From Pyxidicoccus trucidator (GTDB lineage: Bacteria; Myxococcota; Myxococcia; Myxococcales; Myxococcaceae), in assembly GCF_010894435.1 (NCBI RefSeq), contig NZ_JAAIXZ010000007.1:343339-407338 (forward strand): DNA of 64,000 nucleotides. The letters run 5' to 3'. Every line of letters begins with the position of its first letter. Positions within the stretch are counted from its first letter, which is position 1. Below the pieces are notes generated by a model that was not told the DNA's origin, did not search any database, and saw nothing but the letters and a program-made list of their open reading frames with translations. This document shows positions 7,972-16,654 of the stretch, piece by piece. A program made the position numbers and the translations under genes.

Positions 7972-9912
7972 TCAGGCCGGGCCGCCGGCCGCCAGGTCCT
8001 GGAGCTCCTGCCACCGGGAGTACAGCCGGTCCACCTCGGCGGCGGTGGTCTCCAGCTCCTTGTTCACCTCGGCCACCTTGGAGCCGTTGCTGTACACGGC
8101 CGGGTCGGCGAGCTGGGCCTCCAGCGCCGCCTTCTTCGTCTCGGCCGCCTCAATCGCGGCCTCCATGCCGTCCAGCTCGCGCTGGTCCTTGTAGGAGAGC
8201 TTCCCTGGCTTGCGCGCGGCCTTCTGGGCGGCGGCGGCCGGCTCCTCCTTCTTCGGCGCGGGCTTTGCGCTGGCCGCCGCCGAAGCCGAGGCCGCCTGTG
8301 CCTCCGCCTGCTCCTTGAGCCGCCGGTACATCGCGTAGTTGCCCTCGTACCGGGTGACGCGGCCGTTGCCGTCGAAGGTCAGGATGCTGGTGGCCACCTT
8401 GTCCAGGAAGTACCGGTCATGCGTGACGAGCAGGGTGCTGCCGCCGAAGTCCAGCAGCAGCCGCTCCAGGATGTTGAGCGTGACGATGTCCAAGTCGTTG
8501 GTGGGCTCGTCCAGCACCAGCACGTTGGCGCCCTCCAGGAACAGGCGCGCCAGCAGCAGCCGGTTGCGCTCTCCGCCGGACAGCGCCTTCACCTTCATGC
8601 GCTGCATGGGCACGGGGAAGAGCAGGTCGTCCAGGTAGTCGCGCAGCGCCACCTTCTGGTCGCCCAGGATGACCCAGTCCTCGCCCTGCGAGGCGGATTC
8701 GTACACCGTGGCTTCCAGGTCCAGCTGCGCGCGCTGCTGGTCGTAGTACGCCACCTTCGTGTTCTTCCCGATGACGAGCTTCCCGCCGTCGGGGGGCGTC
8801 TCGCCCAGCAGCACGCGCAAGAAGGTCGTCTTCCCCACGCCGTTGGGGCCCACCAGGCCCACGCGCTCGCCGCGCTGGAGCCGGAAGTCCACGCCGCTCA
8901 GCACCTTCCGCTCACCGAAGGACTTCTGGAGCCCCTCCGCCTCGATGACGGTGTGCCCCAGCCGGGGCGCCGCCGCCACGCGCAGGTCCGCCACCTTGGG
9001 CCGCTGGAAGCCCTTCTCCGCCATCAGCTTCTGCGCCCGGTCGATGCGCGCCTTGCTCTTGGTGCGGCGCGCCTCGGGGCCCCGGCGCAGCCACGCCACT
9101 TCCTGCGCAATCCAGCGCTCGCGCTTGTGCTGCGCAATCTCCGAGTTCTCCTGCGCCACCAGCTTCTGCTCCAGGTACGCCTGGTAGTTGCCGGGGTAGG
9201 ACGTCACGCCCTCGCCGGGCTGGATTTCGACGATGCGGTCCACCAGCCCGTCCAGGAAGTAGCGGTCGTGCGTGACGAGCAGCAGCGCGCCCGGCAGCTT
9301 GTCCAGCTCCTCCTCCAGCCAGTCCGTCGTGTCCGCGTCCAGGTGGTTGGTGGGCTCGTCCAGCAGGAGCAAGTCCGGCCGCGTCAGCAGGGCCCGGGCA
9401 ATGGACACCCGCTTGCGCAGGCCGCCGGACAGCTGCGCCACCGGCCGGTCCCAGTCCTTCACGCCCAGCCTGTCCAGCAGCGTCTTCGCGTGGTGCTCGG
9501 TGCCCCAGCCGCCCATCTGCTCAATCCGGTCGCTGAGCGCGGAGAACTGCTCCAGCAGCTTCTCGTGCTCCTCGGCCGGGGCGGCCTCCAGCCGCTTCGC
9601 CAGCTCGGCGTGGGCGGCCAGGGCCTCCTTCAGCGGCGCCTCGGACACGGACAGCTCCGAGGCCACCGTGGCGCCCTCGGGGAACTCCGGCTCCTGCGGC
9701 AGGTAGGTGACGCGGGCGCCGCGGCGCAACTGCAGCTCGCCCGTGTCCGCCTTGGCCGCGCCGGCGAGAATCTTCATCAGCGACGACTTGCCGGAGCCGT
9801 TGACGCCCACCAGGCCCACGCGCTCGCCTTCTTCAATGGTGAAGGTGAGGCCCTGGAAGACGGTGCGGCTGCCGAAGCTGAGCTGGACGTTGGCGGCGCG
9901 AAGCAGCGTCAC
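7972..9912 (-). CDS. ABC-F family ATPase, Uup-like
   Basis: A 646-residue soluble twin-ATPase of the ABC-F class, which acts on ribosomes or nucleic acids and not in transport. Domain 1 has Walker A GVNGSGKSS, signature LSGGLRKR and Walker B LLLLDEPTNHLD; domain 2 has GPNGVGKTT, LSGGERNR and LVLDEPTNDLD. A charged linker joins the domains, and an Ala/Lys/Glu-rich stretch leads to a C-terminal coiled coil (last ~90 residues), the feature that defines Uup, where it binds DNA or branched structures. The GTG at 9912 is taken as start because it has AGGAG at a good distance and begins directly at the ABC domain; an in-frame ATG at 9951 lies inside the preceding hairpin. Confidence 0.9.
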   Translation of the reverse strand: MTLLRAANVQLSFGSRTVFQGLTFTIEEGERVGLVGVNGSGKSSLMKILAGAAKADTGELQLRRGARVTYLPQEPEFPEGATVASELSVSEAPLKEALAAHAELAKRLEAAPAEEHEKLLEQFSALSDRIEQMGGWGTEHHAKTLLDRLGVKDWDRPVAQLSGGLRKRVSIARALLTRPDLLLLDEPTNHLDADTTDWLEEELDKLPGALLLVTHDRYFLDGLVDRIVEIQPGEGVTSYPGNYQAYLEQKLVAQENSEIAQHKRERWIAQEVAWLRRGPEARRTKSKARIDRAQKLMAEKGFQRPKVADLRVAAAPRLGHTVIEAEGLQKSFGERKVLSGVDFRLQRGERVGLVGPNGVGKTTFLRVLLGETPPDGGKLVIGKNTKVAYYDQQRAQLDLEATVYESASQGEDWVILGDQKVALRDYLDDLLFPVPMQRMKVKALSGGERNRLLLARLFLEGANVLVLDEPTNDLDIVTLNILERLLLDFGGSTLLVTHDRYFLDKVATSILTFDGNGRVTRYEGNYAMYRRLKEQAEAQAASASAAASAKPAPKKEEPAAAAQKAARKPGKLSYKDQRELDGMEAAIEAAETKKAALEAQLADPAVYSNGSKVAEVNKELETTAAEVDRLYSRWQELQDLAAGGPA

Positions 9913-9937
9913 GGTGTGTGGACTCCTGAAAAGGCGA

Positions 9938-9967
9938 AAGGCGCCCCTCATTGAAGAGGAGCGCCTT
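9938..9967 (-). terminator. Hairpin after fusA / before the ABC-F gene
   Basis: An inverted repeat (AAGGCGC ... GCGCCTT, extended by CCCTC/GAGGA) sits 31 bases after the fusA stop and 26 bases before the ABC-F start. On the minus strand it is followed by TTCGCCTTTTC. It looks like an intrinsic terminator for fusA. Because it lies in what would be the ABC-F leader on a read-through transcript, it could also modulate that gene. Confidence 0.6.
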
Positions 9968-9998
9968 CCTTACCGCCAGAGTGCGGCGGATGCGTGGA

Positions 9999-12113
9999 CT
10001 ACTTGCGGGCCGCCTGCTCCGCGGCCAGCTTCTCCTTGTACGCGGCCATCAGCGCCTCGGCCTCGTTGCGCGGCACCGGCGTGTAGCGGGCGAACTCCAT
10101 CGTGAACTCGCCCTTGCCCTGAGTCGCCGAGCGCAGGTCCGTGGAGTAGCCGAACATGGTGTTCAGCGGCACCTCGGCCACCGCCGTCACGTAGCCCTCG
10201 GCGGTCTCCGTGTTGAGGATGGTGCCACGGCGCTGGTTCAGCTGACCCACCACCGAGCCCTGGAAGTCCTCGGGAGCCTGGACCTCCACCTTCATCATCG
10301 GCTCGAGGATGATGGGCTTCGCGGCGGCGTAGCCCTCGCGGAAGCCCATGATGGCGGCCGTCTTGAACGCCATTTCGGACGAGTCCACCGCGTGGAAGGC
10401 GCCGTCGTTGATGACCACGCGCACACCCACCACGGGGAAGCCGATGAGGCTGCCCTTCTTCACGGCCTCGGCGAAGCCCTTGTCGCACGCCGGAATGAAC
10501 TCGCGGGGGATGGAACCGCCCACGATGTCATCCACGAACTCGTACTGCTGCACCGCGTCCGAGGGCAGCGGCTCGAGGTAGCCGCACACGCGCGCGAACT
10601 GACCGGAACCGCCGGTCTGCTTCTTGTGCGTGTAGTAGAACTCGCCCTTCTGGCTGATGGTCTCCCGGTACGCCACCTGCGGCTTACCGGCCTGGACCTC
10701 GCAGTTGTACTCGCGCTTCATGCGCTCGATGTAGATCTCCAGGTGCAGCTCACCCATGCCGCGGATGATGGTCTGCCCGGACTCCTCGTCGCGGTGAACG
10801 CGGAACGTGGGGTCCTCCTTGGTGAACCGGTTGAGCGCCTTGGAGAAGTTCGCCAGCGCCCCGCGGTCCTTGGGGGACACGGCGAGCGAGATGACGGCGT
10901 CCGGCACGTGCATGGACGTCATCGTGTAGTTCACGGTGCCGTCGGTGAACGTGTCGCCGGAGGCGCACTCGATGCCGAACAGCGCGACGATGTCGCCGGC
11001 CGTCGCATCGTTGATGTCGTTCATCTGGCTGGAGTGCATGCGAACGATGCGGGGCACCTTCACCCGCTTCTGGTTCACCTGGTTGACGATGAAGTCACCC
11101 TTCGCCACCCGGCCCTGGTAGATGCGCATGTACGTCAGCTGCCCGTAGCGGCCATCTTCCAGCTTGAACGCCAGACCCACGAACGGCTTCTCCGGGTCCG
11201 ACTCGAGGATGACCTTCGCCTCGTTGTTCTTCTGGTCCAGCGCCTCGTTGGTCGCCTCCTTGGGGTTCGGGAGGAAGCCGCACACGGCGTTGAGCAGCAG
11301 CTGCACGCCCTTGTTCTTGTAGGCGGAGCCACACATGACCGGCGTCATCTTCAGGGCGATGGTGGCCCGGCGGACGGCGGCGGCGATCTGCTCGTTGGTG
11401 ATGGGCTGGTCGGCCAGGAACAGCTCTCCCAGCTGGTCGTCCACCTCGGCCACGCCCTCGATCATCTGCTGGCGGCGCACCTTGGCGTCGTCGAGCATCT
11501 CCGCGGGAATCTCCTCCTCGCGGACGTTCTCGCCGTTCTCACCATCGAAGTAGAACGCCTTCATGGTGATGAGGTCGACGAGGCCCTTGAAGCGGTCCTC
11601 GGCGCCGATGGGCAGCTGGATCTTCACCGCGTGGTGGTTCAGCTTCTCCTTCAGCTGCGCGGCCACGCGGTCATAGTTCGCGCCGGCGCGGTCCATCTTG
11701 TTGACGAACGCGATGCGCGGAACGCGGTAGCGCTTCATCTGCCGGTCCACGGTGATGGACTGCGACTGCACACCGGACACCGAGCAGAGCACCAGGATGG
11801 CGCCGTCGAGGACGCGCAGGGAGCGCTCCACCTCGATGGTGAAGTCCACGTGTCCCGGCGTGTCGATGAGGTTGATGTTGTGCTCGCCCCACATCGCGAA
11901 CGTGGCGGCGGACTGGATGGTGATGCCCTTCTCACGCTCCAGGTCCATCGAGTCCATGATCGCGCCCACGCCGTCCTTGCCGCGGACCTCGTGGATCTCA
12001 TGGATCCGGCCCGTGTAGAACAGGATGCGCTCGGAGAGCGTCGTCTTGCCCGAGTCGATATGGGCAGAGATACCGATGTTACGAATCTTCTCGATGGGTA
12101 CGTTGGCGGCCAC
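9999..12113 (-). CDS. fusA: Elongation factor G (spd-type EF-G1-like)
   Basis: A 704-residue translational GTPase that drives ribosomal translocation. The GTPase motifs are G1 AHIDSGKTT, G3 DTPGH and G4 NKMD, followed by domains II-V with the usual GGSIPREFIPA and the C-terminal RRGTILNTE and GEFTMEFARY segments. The G1 sequence HIDSGKTT (Ser for the common Ala) is characteristic of the EF-G1 of spirochaetes, planctomycetes and deltaproteobacteria and of the mitochondrial factor. That lineage has a separate EF-G2 for recycling, not seen in this window. The start is GTG with AAGGA seven bases upstream; an upstream ATG in frame at 12179 lacks conserved sequence. No other str-operon genes are adjacent, so the gene stands alone. 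Confidence 0.93.
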   Translation of the reverse strand: MAANVPIEKIRNIGISAHIDSGKTTLSERILFYTGRIHEIHEVRGKDGVGAIMDSMDLEREKGITIQSAATFAMWGEHNINLIDTPGHVDFTIEVERSLRVLDGAILVLCSVSGVQSQSITVDRQMKRYRVPRIAFVNKMDRAGANYDRVAAQLKEKLNHHAVKIQLPIGAEDRFKGLVDLITMKAFYFDGENGENVREEEIPAEMLDDAKVRRQQMIEGVAEVDDQLGELFLADQPITNEQIAAAVRRATIALKMTPVMCGSAYKNKGVQLLLNAVCGFLPNPKEATNEALDQKNNEAKVILESDPEKPFVGLAFKLEDGRYGQLTYMRIYQGRVAKGDFIVNQVNQKRVKVPRIVRMHSSQMNDINDATAGDIVALFGIECASGDTFTDGTVNYTMTSMHVPDAVISLAVSPKDRGALANFSKALNRFTKEDPTFRVHRDEESGQTIIRGMGELHLEIYIERMKREYNCEVQAGKPQVAYRETISQKGEFYYTHKKQTGGSGQFARVCGYLEPLPSDAVQQYEFVDDIVGGSIPREFIPACDKGFAEAVKKGSLIGFPVVGVRVVINDGAFHAVDSSEMAFKTAAIMGFREGYAAAKPIILEPMMKVEVQAPEDFQGSVVGQLNQRRGTILNTETAEGYVTAVAEVPLNTMFGYSTDLRSATQGKGEFTMEFARYTPVPRNEAEALMAAYKEKLAAEQAARK

Positions 12114-12293
12114 GATCCGGTCCTTCTTGATTTGAAAAGTGCCTGAGGGAACAGAGCAGGCGGGGCCCTTACTTCCCACAGGACTGAGTTTCCAGCCAAA
12201 TCCGCATGACGGTGGGCATGCCTACACCCACCTCCGCCTACCAGGCGTGTCTCCCGCCTTTATATAGATGTGGCTTTCCGGGGTCTCTTAACC

Positions 12294-12656
12294 ATGAGCG
12301 CGTCCGAAAACTTCTCCGTTGCCCGAGCCTGGCTGAACGCCTTCAACGCCCACGACGTGGACGCCCTGGTGGCGCTCTACGCCGAGGACTGCACCCACAC
12401 CTCCCCGAAGATTCGGGTGCTGCACCCGGAGACGGGCGGCCGCCTGCTGGGCCGCCCGGCGCTGGCGAAGTGGTGGCGGGAGGCCATCGCCCGGCTGCCC
12501 GGCCTTCGCTACGAGGAGACGGCCCTCACGGCGGATCAGGACCGGGTCTTCATGGAGTACCTGCGCCATGCCCCGGGTGAGGCCCCCATGCCGGTGGCGG
12601 AGGTGCTGGAGGTGCGTGGGGGGCGGATTGTCGCCTCGCGCGTGTACCACGGCTGA
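12294..12656 (+). CDS. NTF2-like / SnoaL-like domain protein
   Basis: A 120-residue single-domain protein of the NTF2-like fold: an N-terminal helix (NFSVARAWLNAFNAHDVDALVALY), the AEDCTHTSPK loop, the GRPALAKWWREA helix and C-terminal strands (VAEVLEVRGGRIVASRVYHG). Such proteins are small lyases, isomerases or ligand binders, and the sequence does not specify which. The ATG at 12294 begins the conserved region. It reads away from fusA, and the 180-bp gap between them includes a TATATA stretch that may serve as a promoter element. Confidence 0.8.
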   Translation: MSASENFSVARAWLNAFNAHDVDALVALYAEDCTHTSPKIRVLHPETGGRLLGRPALAKWWREAIARLPGLRYEETALTADQDRVFMEYLRHAPGEAPMPVAEVLEVRGGRIVASRVYHG

Positions 12657-12744
12657 GAGGGCGGACGGCGGCGGGAGGATGGGCTAGGGTGGCCGCGTCC
12701 GACGCGCCCCAGGCAGGGCCCGGACGACAACGAGGAGGACGGAC

Positions 12745-13086
12745 GTGGCGAAGAACCCCAGCCCCAGCTCCCCCACCGCCGCTTTCGACAGGGACTTCGG
12801 CTACCTCCTGCCGTTCCTGGACAAGGTGGCGGCCGCCGCCTCCGAGCTGCAGGACGCCGCGGCCCGCGAGGAGCTCACGCGGCTGATGGCCGAGGAGAAG
12901 GTCCGCTGGCAGCGCATCCAGGCGCTGCTGGGCGGCGCCGGGGGGCAGGGGGCGGCGCCGACGTCCACCCAGGCCTCGGGCCGCTCGGGCGCGCCGTCGC
13001 TGGCGCGCGCCTCGGCGGACGGCGTCCACCGCGTGGCGCCCACGGCGGCGGGCCTCACGGTGGGCAGCCTCAAGACCAATCGCTGA
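12745..13086 (+). CDS. Conserved hypothetical protein, helical
   Basis: A 113-residue soluble protein starting at GTG with GAGGAGG ahead of it. Residues 15-65 form amphipathic helices (FGYLLPFLDKVAAAASELQD, REELTRLMAEEKVRWQRIQALL); the rest is a low-complexity Gly/Ala/Ser tail that ends TVGSLKTNR. There is no signal peptide and no recognised domain. It ends three bases before the convergent transhydrogenase gene. I do not recognise a function. Confidence 0.6.
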   Translation: MAKNPSPSSPTAAFDRDFGYLLPFLDKVAAAASELQDAAAREELTRLMAEEKVRWQRIQALLGGAGGQGAAPTSTQASGRSGAPSLARASADGVHRVAPTAAGLTVGSLKTNR

Positions 13087-13089
13087 GCG

Positions 13090-14496
13090 TCAGCCGGTGC
13101 CGCGCTTCAGGTGGTCCAGCGCGTCGAAGGTGGCCGTCTTGTAGGCCTCCGACAGCGTCGGGTAGTTGAAGCACGTCTCCACGAAGAGGCGCGCGGTGGC
13201 GCCGGTGAGCATGGCGGTGAGGCCGATGTGCACCAGCTCCGAGGCCAGCTCGCCGAGGACGTGCACTCCCAGCAGCTTGAGGCTCGTCCGGTGGAAGAGC
13301 AGCTTCAGCATGCCGTGCGTGTCTCCGATGATTTGCCCGCGCGGGTTGCTGGCGAAGGCGGCGCGGCCGGCGACGTAGGGCACGCCGCGCTCGCGCAGGC
13401 ACTCCTCGGTGTCCCCTGCCATGGAGACCTCGGGGATGGTGTAGATGCCGTACGGCAGCACGGGTGCCAGGGTGCGCGTGCCGGACAGGGCGAAGGCGTG
13501 CTCCACGGCGATGCGCGCCTGGTCCATGGACGTGGAGGCGAGGGCGGGGAAGCCGATGACGTCGCCCACGGCGTAGAGGTGGGGCACGGCCGTCTGGAAG
13601 TCGGCCCCCACCTCCACCTGGCCACGCTTGCTCAGCTTCACGCCGAGCGCCTCCAGCCCCAGGCCGGTGGTGTTGGCGGTGCGGCCGGAGGCCACCAGCA
13701 CCTGGTCGGTGTCCACCGCCTCCCCCGAGGAGAGCGTCAGGCGGATGGGCAGGTCGGCGTTGTCGGGCACCTCCACCTGGTCCACGTTCATCCCGAAGCG
13801 CAGCCGGATGCCGAGCGCCTCCATGCGCTGGCCGAGCAGCGCGGACACCTCGTCGTCGAGGAAGGGCAGCACCTCGTGCTTCAAGTCCACCAGCGTCACG
13901 GGGATGCCGAGCGCGGCGAACATGCACGCGTACTCGCAGCCGATGACGCCGGCGCCCACCACCACCAGCGAGCGCGGCAGCTTGCCGATGTCGAGGATTT
14001 CATCCGAGTCGTGCACCCGGGGGTCGCCGAAGGGGTACTGCGGGGGCCGGTACGGCTTCGAGCCGGTGGCCACGAGGATGAAGTCGCCGGTGAGCCGGCG
14101 CTCCGGCGCCTCCCGGGACTGCACCACCACGGTGTGCGCGTCCGCGAGGGTGCCGGTGCCGCGCACCACCTGCACGCCATGGCGCTCGAGGTTGCGGAGG
14201 ATGCGCTCGCGCTCCATGCCCTTCACGCGGCGCTCGCGGTAGAGAAAGTCGGAGACGGTGGCCTCGTGGCGCAGCGTGGTCTCCACGCTGTAGAGGCCGC
14301 GGGCCTTGAGGCCGGAGAGGTGCAGCGCCGTCTCGCGCAGCGTCTTGGAGGGCAGGGTGCCGGTGTTGGCCGCGGTGCCGCCCAGCACGGGCTCCCGCTC
14401 CACCACCACCACGCGCTTGCCCGCCAGCGCCGCCTGCACCGCGCCCCACTCTCCAGCAGGGCCGGAGCCAATCACCACCAGGTCGAAGTCCGCCAT
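13090..14496 (-). CDS. sthA: Soluble (Si-specific) NAD(P)+ transhydrogenase
   Basis: A 468-residue FAD-dependent pyridine nucleotide-disulfide oxidoreductase fold enzyme that transfers hydride between NADPH and NAD+ in the cytosol. It has the FAD-binding GSGPAGEWGA near residue 10, the NAD(P)-binding GAGVIGCEYACMFAALG near residue 185, the second FAD motif YAVGDVIGFPALAS, and the C-terminal dimerisation domain. The redox disulfide is absent: the usual GGTCxNxGCxP is GGTAANTGTLPSKTLRE. That change is diagnostic for SthA and separates it from lipoamide dehydrogenase or mercuric reductase. It lies 38 bases downstream of the alpha/beta hydrolase gene on the same strand. Confidence 0.93.
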   Translation of the reverse strand: MADFDLVVIGSGPAGEWGAVQAALAGKRVVVVEREPVLGGTAANTGTLPSKTLRETALHLSGLKARGLYSVETTLRHEATVSDFLYRERRVKGMERERILRNLERHGVQVVRGTGTLADAHTVVVQSREAPERRLTGDFILVATGSKPYRPPQYPFGDPRVHDSDEILDIGKLPRSLVVVGAGVIGCEYACMFAALGIPVTLVDLKHEVLPFLDDEVSALLGQRMEALGIRLRFGMNVDQVEVPDNADLPIRLTLSSGEAVDTDQVLVASGRTANTTGLGLEALGVKLSKRGQVEVGADFQTAVPHLYAVGDVIGFPALASTSMDQARIAVEHAFALSGTRTLAPVLPYGIYTIPEVSMAGDTEECLRERGVPYVAGRAAFASNPRGQIIGDTHGMLKLLFHRTSLKLLGVHVLGELASELVHIGLTAMLTGATARLFVETCFNYPTLSEAYKTATFDALDHLKRGTG

Positions 14497-14534
14497 GGAG
14501 GCCGACGCTATGCGAGCCCGGGGGGGCTTTGAAG

Positions 14535-16331
14535 TCACGGCTGGAGGTGTTGCTCGAAGAAGCGCGCCGTCTGTCGCATTGCCTCCCGTGAGGACTCCAC
14601 GTCGTCCACCATGTCGAAGGCATGGTGGGCCTCGGGCAATTCCACCAGGGTGAGTGGGGCGCCCCGGGCCTTCGCGTCCTGGGCGAAGGCGTCCAGGGCG
14701 GCGTTCAGCTCGGGCGCGTCCCTGCCGGCGCGGACCAGCAACAGGGGTGGCACCTTCTTCGCGTCGGTGGCGCGCAGGGCCTCGCGGGGGCCAGCGCCCT
14801 TCGGGAGCGCGGGCGCGTCGAGCATCGGGTACCAGGCCGCTACGCACCGGATGCTCACGGGCGCGTGGGGCTTCAGCGCGGGGGCCACGCCCCACAGGCC
14901 GCCGCCGGACAGGGCCAGCAGGCAGACGCGGTCCGGGTCTACGCGGTGGGTGGCGGACTCGCGGCGGAGGAAGGTGAGGGCCGCCTGCACGCGCTGTTGC
15001 AGGTCTGGCACGCCCGCGAACCACTGCTCCCGGGAGGGGCCGGTGGCGGGCGAGCCGAGCGCGGGGACGGCCACCGCGAAGCCCTGGGCCGCCAGCCAGC
15101 GCGCCTGCGCGGAGAAGGGGGGCAAATCTCGGACGAAGGGGGCGAGGGCCGGGTGCAGCATGCCGTGGACGAGCACCACCACCGGCGTGGGCGCGCGCGT
15201 GGCGCCGTCAGGGAGGTAGAGGTCCAGCTTGTCCTCGCGCTCGCCCGCGCGGGTGTACGTCAGGCCCCGGCGGACCTGGACCTCCTCCATGCCGGGGACG
15301 GTGAGGACGGGCCGCAGCTTCGTCCACTCGGGAAGGGGCTGGCCCTTCAGCTCAGGGGCGGTGGGGTGGGCGATGACGGGGAGGCTCTGGGTGGGGACCT
15401 CGGCGAAGCCCAGGTGGGTGCGCAGCCACTGGGCACGGTCCCTGCGGGCGGCGTCGCTCAGCTCGTGGCCGCCCTCGTAGAACTTGAAGAGCTTCGGCTC
15501 GCTGGCGGCGTCGATGAAGGCGCGGGCGCGGGCGTACGTCACGCCGGGGTCGGCGCGGCCGTACTGGAAGAAGAGGGCGGAGGGCGCGGCGTGGCGCACT
15601 CCCACCGCGCCATCGAGGGGTTCCAGGCTCCGCGCCAGCGCGTCGAAGCGCTGCTGTGCGGCGGCGTCGCGAGGCTGCTTCGCATCGGGGCCCTCCGTCT
15701 CGCGGAAGCGGGCGGAGAAGTCGCCGATGCCCGCCACCAGCACGAGCGCGCGAAGGCGGGGCTCGACGCCCGCGAGCGCGCCGCCCACGGTGGCGCCCCG
15801 GGCGTGGCCGACGAAGCCCAGGCGTTGGCTGTCCACCTCGGGGCGCGAGGCGAGCAGGTCCACGCCGCGCCGCAGGCTCACCAGCATTCCCACGTGGGCA
15901 TCGAACACGGCGGGGCCGGAGAGGGAACGGCGCCACGGCTCGGGGCGCACGTGGGGCGAGTCCACCAGCAGGGACACCACGCCCGCGCGGGCGAGGGAGA
16001 GGGCCTCATCGAGGAACTCGCTCTTCGTGCCCTTGGCCCAGTGCTGGAAGAGGACGGCGGGGAAGGGGCCCTTGCCCGGAGGCGTGACGAGGTACGCGGG
16101 CACGGGGCCGCCCCTGGGGCTGGCGTAGGTCAGCTCCGTCACGGTGATTTCGCCGCGCTGCTGCGTGTGCACCGTCTTCACGTCCAGCGGGGCCTTGGCG
16201 TCGTACGCCGTCAACCTGCGCAGCTCGGTGAGCTTCGGGTCCGCTGAGGGAGCGGGCTCAGCCGCGAGGGCGGGAAGGGCCAGGGCCAGGGCGAGCAGCA
16301 GGGAGGGCAGCGAAGGGCGAAGCCGCGTCAT
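14535..16331 (-). CDS. Secreted tandem alpha/beta hydrolase (dienelactone hydrolase-like)
   Basis: A 598-residue exported protein with a signal peptide (LLLALALALPALAAEP) and two alpha/beta-hydrolase domains. Domain 1 (~60-310) keeps an acidic residue (GRADPG, ~D261) and a His (GGHE, ~H289), but its nucleophile elbow is GHARG with Ala at 177 where Ser or Cys is expected, so it is probably inactive. Domain 2 (~360-595) has ALSGG (Ser475), GRDAPE and EAHHAFD, which together could form a catalytic triad. It is likely a periplasmic or secreted esterase/peptidase-like enzyme whose first half is a binding or structural module. The start at 16331 was chosen because the signal peptide begins there. 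Confidence 0.78.
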   Translation of the reverse strand: MTRLRPSLPSLLLALALALPALAAEPAPSADPKLTELRRLTAYDAKAPLDVKTVHTQQRGEITVTELTYASPRGGPVPAYLVTPPGKGPFPAVLFQHWAKGTKSEFLDEALSLARAGVVSLLVDSPHVRPEPWRRSLSGPAVFDAHVGMLVSLRRGVDLLASRPEVDSQRLGFVGHARGATVGGALAGVEPRLRALVLVAGIGDFSARFRETEGPDAKQPRDAAAQQRFDALARSLEPLDGAVGVRHAAPSALFFQYGRADPGVTYARARAFIDAASEPKLFKFYEGGHELSDAARRDRAQWLRTHLGFAEVPTQSLPVIAHPTAPELKGQPLPEWTKLRPVLTVPGMEEVQVRRGLTYTRAGEREDKLDLYLPDGATRAPTPVVVLVHGMLHPALAPFVRDLPPFSAQARWLAAQGFAVAVPALGSPATGPSREQWFAGVPDLQQRVQAALTFLRRESATHRVDPDRVCLLALSGGGLWGVAPALKPHAPVSIRCVAAWYPMLDAPALPKGAGPREALRATDAKKVPPLLLVRAGRDAPELNAALDAFAQDAKARGAPLTLVELPEAHHAFDMVDDVESSREAMRQTARFFEQHLQP

Positions 16332-16369
16332 GGGAACCCTCGGTGTGGAAGGCAACAGCGACCTACCAT

Positions 16370-16507
16370 CGGACTACTTCCGGCACCATCTACCGGGGCT
16401 CCCGCACGGCGAACAAGGTCGTCTCCGTCAACGTCACGGCGACCGATAACGTCGGAGCGACGGGGCAAGCCAGAACCTCGTTCACCTGTCACCGCCAGCT
16501 GGATTGA
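16370..16507 (+). pseudogene. Decayed 3' end of a secreted Ig/fibronectin-like protein gene
   Basis: The frame ending at the TGA 16505-16507 reads GTIYRGSRTANKVVSVNV followed by TATDNVGATGQARTSFTC, then HRQLD. The SVNVTATDNVGATG part is typical of the last strand of bacterial Ig-like, cadherin-like or fibronectin-like domains in secreted proteins, and a terminal Cys is common in such myxobacterial tails. No start codon or remaining domains exist upstream, because the hydrolase start lies at 16331. It therefore looks like the leftover end of a gene removed by an insertion or deletion at the edge of the Sit-like cassette. The call rests on pattern recognition of a short sequence. Confidence 0.4.
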
Positions 16508-16654
16508 GCGGATGCGTGATGCGGTAACGGCGCCGCGTCCTGACAGCCCATTGCCACGCAGTTGCGATTGCCAACGGCCCGGCGTTTTGTCGGACCCGGC
16601 AGGTATTACCCGGTTCTGCTCCCCGCATGGGAGCGCATCCAGGAGGCGAGCACG

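Noticed and set aside
12261..12266. TATATA between fusA and the NTF2-like gene as a firm promoter
   Set aside because: Rare in this DNA and suggestive, but it is palindromic and no matching -35 element could be placed for either direction.
13090..14496. Dihydrolipoamide dehydrogenase or mercuric reductase
   Set aside because: The redox-active cysteine pair is missing (GGTAANTGTLP), which instead fits soluble transhydrogenase.
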